Assembly: GCA_026770585.1 (NCBI GenBank)
Contig: MU646677.1
Span: forward strand, 153,793-171,752
DNA from: Baffinella frigidus
Lineage: Eukaryota > Cryptophyceae > Cryptomonadales > Baffinellaceae
Reading direction: 5' to 3'
Length of the DNA stretch: 17,960 nucleotides
Numbering within the stretch: position 1 is the stretch's first letter; each line of letters opens with the position of its first letter. The position numbers and the translations under genes were made by a program. Shown here piece by piece: positions 1 to 6,400 of the stretch. The notes beneath the pieces were generated by a model, which saw only the letters and a program-made list of their open reading frames with translations, made no database searches and was not told where the DNA came from.

Positions 1-386
1 AGGAGGAGGAGGCCTCTCACGCACACACTCTTGACACCCGCCTTCCGCGCGGTGATGGCCATAATCAGGACGCCAGCGGGTACACTGTCACAGTTACCGG
101 ATTAATTTAAAAAAAAATCCTTGATTGAAATATTCAAAATGATTCCTTCCTTTCAAGGAATGTTTAAAATGTTTCCTTCCTTTAATAAAGCAGAAAGGCT
201 TCCAACTCCTCGCGGGGGAAAAAATAATAAAAAATAATGAAAAGAATAAAAAGGAGAATGACTGAAGGGCGCACACCCACACGTTCTTGACGCCTGCCTC
301 GCGGGCAGTGATTGCGGTCATCAGCACCGAGGACGGCAGCGGATACCTGATTTGGGGTTGAGGGGTGAGGGTTGAGGGTTGGGGGT

Positions 387-425
<39 letters not shown>

Positions 426-3400
426 GGTGTAGGGTTTACGGTTTAGCGGATGATAGCGGGTGCCTACCCGAGGGGGGGGGTCCGTGAGTGGCCATGTTAT
501 GGTTCAGGGTTCAGGGGTCAGGGTTTCTCGGTGCGGTGAATGGCGGTCATCAGCACCGAGGACGGGAGAGGGTACCTGGTTCAGGGTTCAGGGTTCAGGG
601 TTCAGGGTTTAGGGTTTAGGGTTTAGGGTTTAGCGGATGGCAGCGGGTACCTACTCGAGGTCGAGAGTAAGTGGTCATGGTATGCTTCAGGGTACAGGGT
701 TCCTTGGTGCTGGTGATGGCGGTCATGAGCACCGATGACGGGAGAGGATACCCAAGGTTTAGGGTTTGGGGTTCGGGGTTTAGGGTTTAGGGTGTAGGGT
801 TTAGGGTTTAGGGTTTAGGGTTTACGGTTTGGGTTGTGGGGTTAAGGTTTCAGGTTTTAGGGTTTGGGGATTAGGGTTTGGGGTTTGGGGTTTAGGGTTT
901 AGGGTTTAGGGTTTTGGGTTTTGGGTTGAGGTTTTGGTGATTAGGGTTCAGGGGTTAGGGCACATGGATTGGGGATAGTGGTTTAGAGTTTAGGGTTCAG
1001 GGTTCAGGGTTCAGGGTCCAGAGTTCGGGGTTCAGGAATGAGGGATGCTGAGGGATGTTCGGGGTTGACAGTTTGGCATTGGCCGCCGGGCACGTAGCAA
1101 CCCGCGTTTTCGACCGTTTAGGGTTTAGGGTTTAGGGTTTAGGGTGTAGGGTTCGAATTAGGGACTAGGGTGTGGATCAGGGACGAGGGTTTGGATTAGG
1201 GATTAGGGTTTGAAGTAATGACTGGGGGTTGGATTGGAGATGGGAGATTGGGGCTTACGGAGTAGGGTTCGTGGATGTGTGTTCTCGGGATCAGGGTTTA
1301 GGGTTTAGGGTTTAGGATTTAGGGTTTAGGGTTTAGGATTTAGGGTTTAGGGTTTAGGGTTTAGGGTTTAGGGTTTAGGGGTTCGGCACCGGCCGCCCGG
1401 CGCGTAGCACCCCGCGTTTTCGACCGGCGTGACCAGCTGCCCGGCTTTGCCTGGTTTCGGGTTTCGGGTTTAGGGTTTAGGGTTTAGGGTTTAGGGTCTA
1501 GGGTTCAGGGTTCAGGGTTGAGGATTGAGGGCTTAGGGTGTGGCACATGAGAGAGAGCACGTGTCAGGAGGAAGGAGCACTCTGCATGATATGTCTCACA
1601 CGAATGGGAGAAGAAACGTGTCAGGAGAAATGCACACTCCACATGTTGTGTTCGAACGAGAGAAGACCTAGTTCTGTTTCGGTCTACTTGGGCTCACCAA
1701 TTTGGCCAACAAGAGAAGATTTGTCAGGAGAAATGCACACTCCGCATGCCGTGTACGTACGAACGAGAGCAAACACGCGTCAGGAGGCATCTCTGCAAAC
1801 GAAAGTAGACACGTGTAAGGAGCGATCCTGCAAACGCGAGAAGACCTAGCTCTTCTCGGTCTACTTGGGCTCACCGATTTGGTGAGACTGGGCTCTCTCC
1901 CGCTCCAATGTTGGCGGATTCGTACCACACACCCAGCAGATGTCAACTTGAGAATAGTCCGCCAGGGCAACCCGAGTGAGGCAGCGCTAGGGTGTAGGGT
2001 GTAGGGTGAAGGGTGCAGGGTGTAGGGTGTAGGGTGTAGGGTGAAGGGTGTAGGGTGTAGGGTGTAGGGTGTAGGGTGTAGGGTGTAGGGTGTAGGGTGT
2101 AGGGTGTAGGGTGTAGGGTGTAGGGCGTAGAGTGTGGGGAGCGAAGGGTCTCACCGCCGGGGATGACCGTCTCGACGTCGGCAATGCAGAGACCAAATCA
2201 ATCCGAGACAGCACAGGAATCACAGGAATCTGAAAAGTGGCTCTCTGTAAAGCGACTTGATGTAAAGCGACTTGAAAGCGACTTGATGTAAAGCGACTCT
2301 GTAAAGCGACTTGAACGGCGCACCGCCGGGGATTTCAGTCTCAACGTTGGTAATGCAGAGACAAAACCAATCTGAGGAAACCCTCTGTAATCCCTAATCC
2401 GATCAATAATCCTTGAACCCTCAATCTGAGACCGCACAAGAATCTGTAAAGTGGCTCTCTGGCTCATACAAATGTGTCAAGTGACTCTATGCAGAGAGAA
2501 GGGCACACCGCTGGGGATGTCAGTCTCGACATCGGAGATGCTCGCCCGCTGCGCCACGAGAGAAGACCTCGCTCTGTCTCGTTTTTGTAGTGTAGGGTGT
2601 AGGGTGTAGGGTGTAGGGTGTAGGGTGTAGGGTGTAGGGTGTAGGGTGTAGGGTGTAGGGTGTAGAGTGTAGAGTGTGGGGAGCGGGGGGTCGTACCGCC
2701 GGGGATGTCAGTCTCGACGTCGGAGATGCTCGCCCGCTGCGCCTTGGCGAACTTGCGGATACGCGCACCCTGCGTTCGCGAGGCTTTGCTATCATTCGCA
2801 GTACACACCGTGGGCAGACTCTGGAATTAGTCAACTATCGCTCTGGAATTAGTCAACTATCGCCATCGCACACGTGCGGATCCGCGCACCCTGCGTGCAA
2901 GAGGTTTTTTACAGATAACGTCAACTGAGACTCTGCTAAAGTCAACTCACATACAACGCCGTCAACTTAGAAACCACGTGTTCTCGACGTCGGTCATGCG
3001 CCTTGGCAAAATTACGGATTACACCCTGCGTTCAAGAGCTAAAGTCAACTCCCATACAAAGCCATCAACTTAGGCAAACCTCCGAATACGCACACCCTGC
3101 GGTCTGTTTCCGGGTCAGAGCTATTATAAAGAGTGATTTTGCTCAAGTCAACTCCCACACAAAGCCGTCAACTTAGAAACACGGGGTGCCATGTCCGGTT
3201 AGGCGACCACTTTTGCCGAACAGCTAGGAGACCACTTTTGCTGAACCCCGCCTTGGGTTAATCGCTAACTATCCGCACAGCGGACTACAAAGAGATTTCG
3301 TGAATCCGTTATCGAGGCACCCGGGGTTTTGTTTAAAAGTCGAGAACATAAATCCGGTCCTGGCTTTTTCATTTTCAAAGTCTATTTCCCTTGGATGCAG

Positions 3401-6400
3401 GTGAAGGTTTTAAAATCCCCATACAATTGAATGACGTCCTCGCTCGGCAGCGGTCCCTCAAGTGAAGCATCGATAGGCCCTACGGTAGGCAATACCGTAG
3501 GGACATAGGGGGGTTCCTACGGGCCAGGTTACGAAAAGTCGGCCCGATTCGGGCCGAAAATCCGTTCGTAGCCCGCTGTGCGGCAACTCCATGTCAAGCC
3601 ATAACACCTCTCTGGATAACCAAACTCTGTAAAGCAACACTCTGTAAAGTGGCTGAGTGCAAATTAAACAGGGTTTAGTGTTTAGGGTTTAGGGTTTCGG
3701 GTTTCGGGTTTAGGGTTTCGAGTTTCGGGTGTACGCACCACGCGGGAGAGGAAGTCGCGCTTGTCAGGAACCTATCCGTAGGAACCCCCCTATGTCCCTA
3801 CGGCTTGCCTACCGTAGGGTCCTAGGTCTTATCGCGCAGGAACCCCCCTATGTCCCTACGGCGTGCCTACCGTAGGGTCCTAGGTCTTATCGCTCAGGGG
3901 TCATGCAAACTCCCTTCCGCTGAGTGGGTAACGCTCCACGCGGAAGAGAACGTCGCGTCTGTCAGCATCGAGCGTGTCGTACTAACTCCGTGTAAAGCAA
4001 CAACACCTCTCTGTAAAGCAACGATATGTAAAGCAACTGTCTGTCAAGCAACTCACGTGTAAGGAATCCACACCAAACCCTAAACCCGAACCCTGAAACG
4101 CACCACGCGGGAGAGGACGTCGCGCCTGTCAGGAATCTATCCGTAGGAACCCCCCTATGCCCCTACGGGTTGCCTACCGTAGGGTCCTATATCCGTAGGA
4201 ACCCCCCTATATTCCTACGGGTTGCCTACCGTAGGGCGTCGAGCGTGTCGTACGCCGCTTTCAGGTCCTCCTCGGAACATTCCGTTCCAAAGAGAGCTAG
4301 CAGGGTATTACTACCTATCACCTCTTTGGAACGTAACCACACCTGTCTGTAAAACAACGCTCTATATGTAAAGTGACTCTCTGCAAAGTGATTCTCTGTA
4401 AAGTGGCTCGCTGTAAAGTGACTCTCTGTCAAGTGACTCAGGTAAACCCAAGCCATAACACCGAAACGCGCCATGCGGGAGAGAACACGTCGAGCGTGTC
4501 GTGCGCCGCGTAGCGCTCTTGTCAAGCAACTCTCTCTACACAAACTCTCTGTAAAGCAATAAAGCAACTCTTTGTGAAGCATCTCCAGTCTGGAAAACAA
4601 AGCGGCTCAGTGTAAAGCAAATCTCTGTAAAGTGACTGAGGGTCGGTACCACGCGGGAGAGAACGTCGCGCTTGTCGGCGGCGAGCGTGTCACACACCGC
4701 TTTCAGCTCAATCCCTACGTGTTAAGCGCCACTACATACGACGCCCCACAACAAAGCAACTCTCTGTAAAGCAACTGAATGTAAACAAAGCAACTCTATG
4801 TAAGGCAACTCTCTGTCAAGCGACTCAGTGTAAAGCGACTGAGTGTACCACGCGGGAGAGAACGTCGCGCTTGTCGGCGTCGAGCGTGTCGTACGCCGCT
4901 TTCAGCTCCTCCTGTTGCAAAAGTCGATCTGTCAACTTATCGGGACTTGGATTTGGGGGTTCGTGTCTGGGGTGTGGGGTGTGGAGTTTGGGGCTGAGCG
5001 TGTCATAAGCGAGTTTGAGTTCCTCCTGTTGCGGTTTGAGGCTCTGGGTAAGGTAGAGCGTTTGCGGTAATTGTTGTCCATTTTCGACTTCCGGTTTTCG
5101 GGGTTTCGGGTTTTTTAAAATGTTGTGAAGGTCGTAAAACATTTTAAATAGACACTTCTGGTACAAATGAAAACCAGAAAACCAGAAAACCCAAAGTCGG
5201 AAATGGACAACAATTACCGCAAACGCTCTAGGTGTTTGAGCCATTTGCCGTCGAGGCTTGCCAGCCTCTATTTCCGTCTATTTCCGACGGAAATAGAGCA
5301 AGCCAAAATTGGGGTTTGGTCCACTTCGGAGGGCGAGTGGTAGGGTGTAGGGAGAGACCTTGTCAGCATACCACAGCTCGCCCTCCTTCACGTCCCCGAA
5401 CTTCGTCGCAAACTGCCATCAGCGCAGAGAGGGGTGTCATATGGAAACACTTGTAATTTATAAACTTGATTTCAACCAAAATTACTACACGTTTGCTTTA
5501 ATATTACTAGTAAAGATCGTTCTGTGTAGTAAATTTCATTGAATCCAGTTCATAAATTAAAAGTGTTTCAATGTGAGATTGGGGGTCAGGATTTACTCTA
5601 CACGCGGTCAGCGAAGTACAATTTTAATATTGTTTTAGGTCGGGACCTGCTGCCAAAGAGGGTTGATATGAGTATCCCTTAAGTGGCCAGCGGGTCAAAA
5701 TTGACCCACTAGAGGTCCTAGGCAGGTCCTAGGGCCCTACGGTAGGGTGCATGCGCCTACTGGTCACTTAAGGGATAGGTTCCATGTACGAGGGTTGACT
5801 AAACCGAACAGTTGTTTGTAACCGGGACGGGACCTAAACCGGGCAGGCAAAGTACCCAGCTCTGATGAGCCTCTGTGGGGGTGTACACATGGCGTGTTGG
5901 TGGAAATAAAGTGGCCGGGTTGGTATCAATAAAGGTCTACCTATGGCACTACGCGGGAGAGCTACATGTCATTTTACGCCCTGCGTCTGTCTACTGTTTC
6001 CCCATGAAATCAGCAAAAGTTGACGGAGATGCCCACAAATAATTGACTTTGACCTTGCAGGCAACCGCAAGATCAGTCCGCGGTTGGTCGGATAAGACAT
6101 CTAGTCCTCCCTCGTAGTATGTCAAACAGGCCACACGGCGGGCTACGAAGGCGTTTGTCTGATTCTGACCAAGAATCTGTTATGACATCCGTAGGAACAA
6201 CCCTACGGGTTGCCCACCGTAGGATCCTAAGGATTATCCACGCATGGGTTATTCACGAAATCCCTTCGCAGCCCGCTGGGTGGTAATAAAGGTCTATATT
6301 TGTCGAACATGGGGGCAACAACCTCAAGCTCACTGAAACACCCAAAATTGCCTGGGGGGCTAAGTCCAGGAGAAAACCTGCCTTCAAATGCGGAAACAAT

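Larger units (their letters stand above)
354..1530 (+). repeat. TTTAGGG-like degenerate repeats in hisD intron 6 and adjoining intron 5
   Basis: Long runs of TTTAGGG and variants (TTGAGGG, TTCAGGG, TTTGGGG): about 354-440, 575-640, 755-960, 1115-1150, 1290-1380 and 1460-1530. On the transcribed strand they read CCCTAAA. Interspersed and degenerate, with coding exons between them, so internal rather than a chromosome end. Confidence 0.9.
3624..4848 (-). repeat. CTCTGTAAAGCAACT short tandem/dispersed repeat
   Basis: Dozens of degenerate 15-18 bp units (ctctgtaaag[c/t][a/g]act) at 3624-3663, 3986-4062, 4347-4443, 4517-4645 and 4750-4848, also at 2236-2313. They fill the spaces between the copies of exon 4. 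Reverse-strand readings such as TESHFTESHF are repeat translations and not protein. Confidence 0.85.

Noticed and set aside
354-1530. Chromosome end (telomere)
   Set aside because: Repeats are degenerate, interrupted by hisD exons, and similar tracts occur across the whole window.
1668-1970. Open frame of 100 codons on the minus strand
   Set aside because: It reads through the R1 element; the same peptide pieces recur wherever R1 occurs in that frame.
1987-2834. Frames with TLHPTPYTLHPTPY repeats
   Set aside because: Translation of the TGTAGGG minisatellite; only the ARIRKFAKAQRAS part is real, as hisD exon 5.
3477-4236. CRISPR array, from repeated CCGTAGG units
   Set aside because: Irregular spacing, tandem or composite repeats, eukaryotic context, no cas genes.
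4226-5244. Minus-strand EELKAAYDTLDADKR repeats as a DnaJ-domain gene
   Set aside because: Resembles a DnaJ helix, but the flanking exons, exact phases and continuing sequence fit histidinol dehydrogenase.
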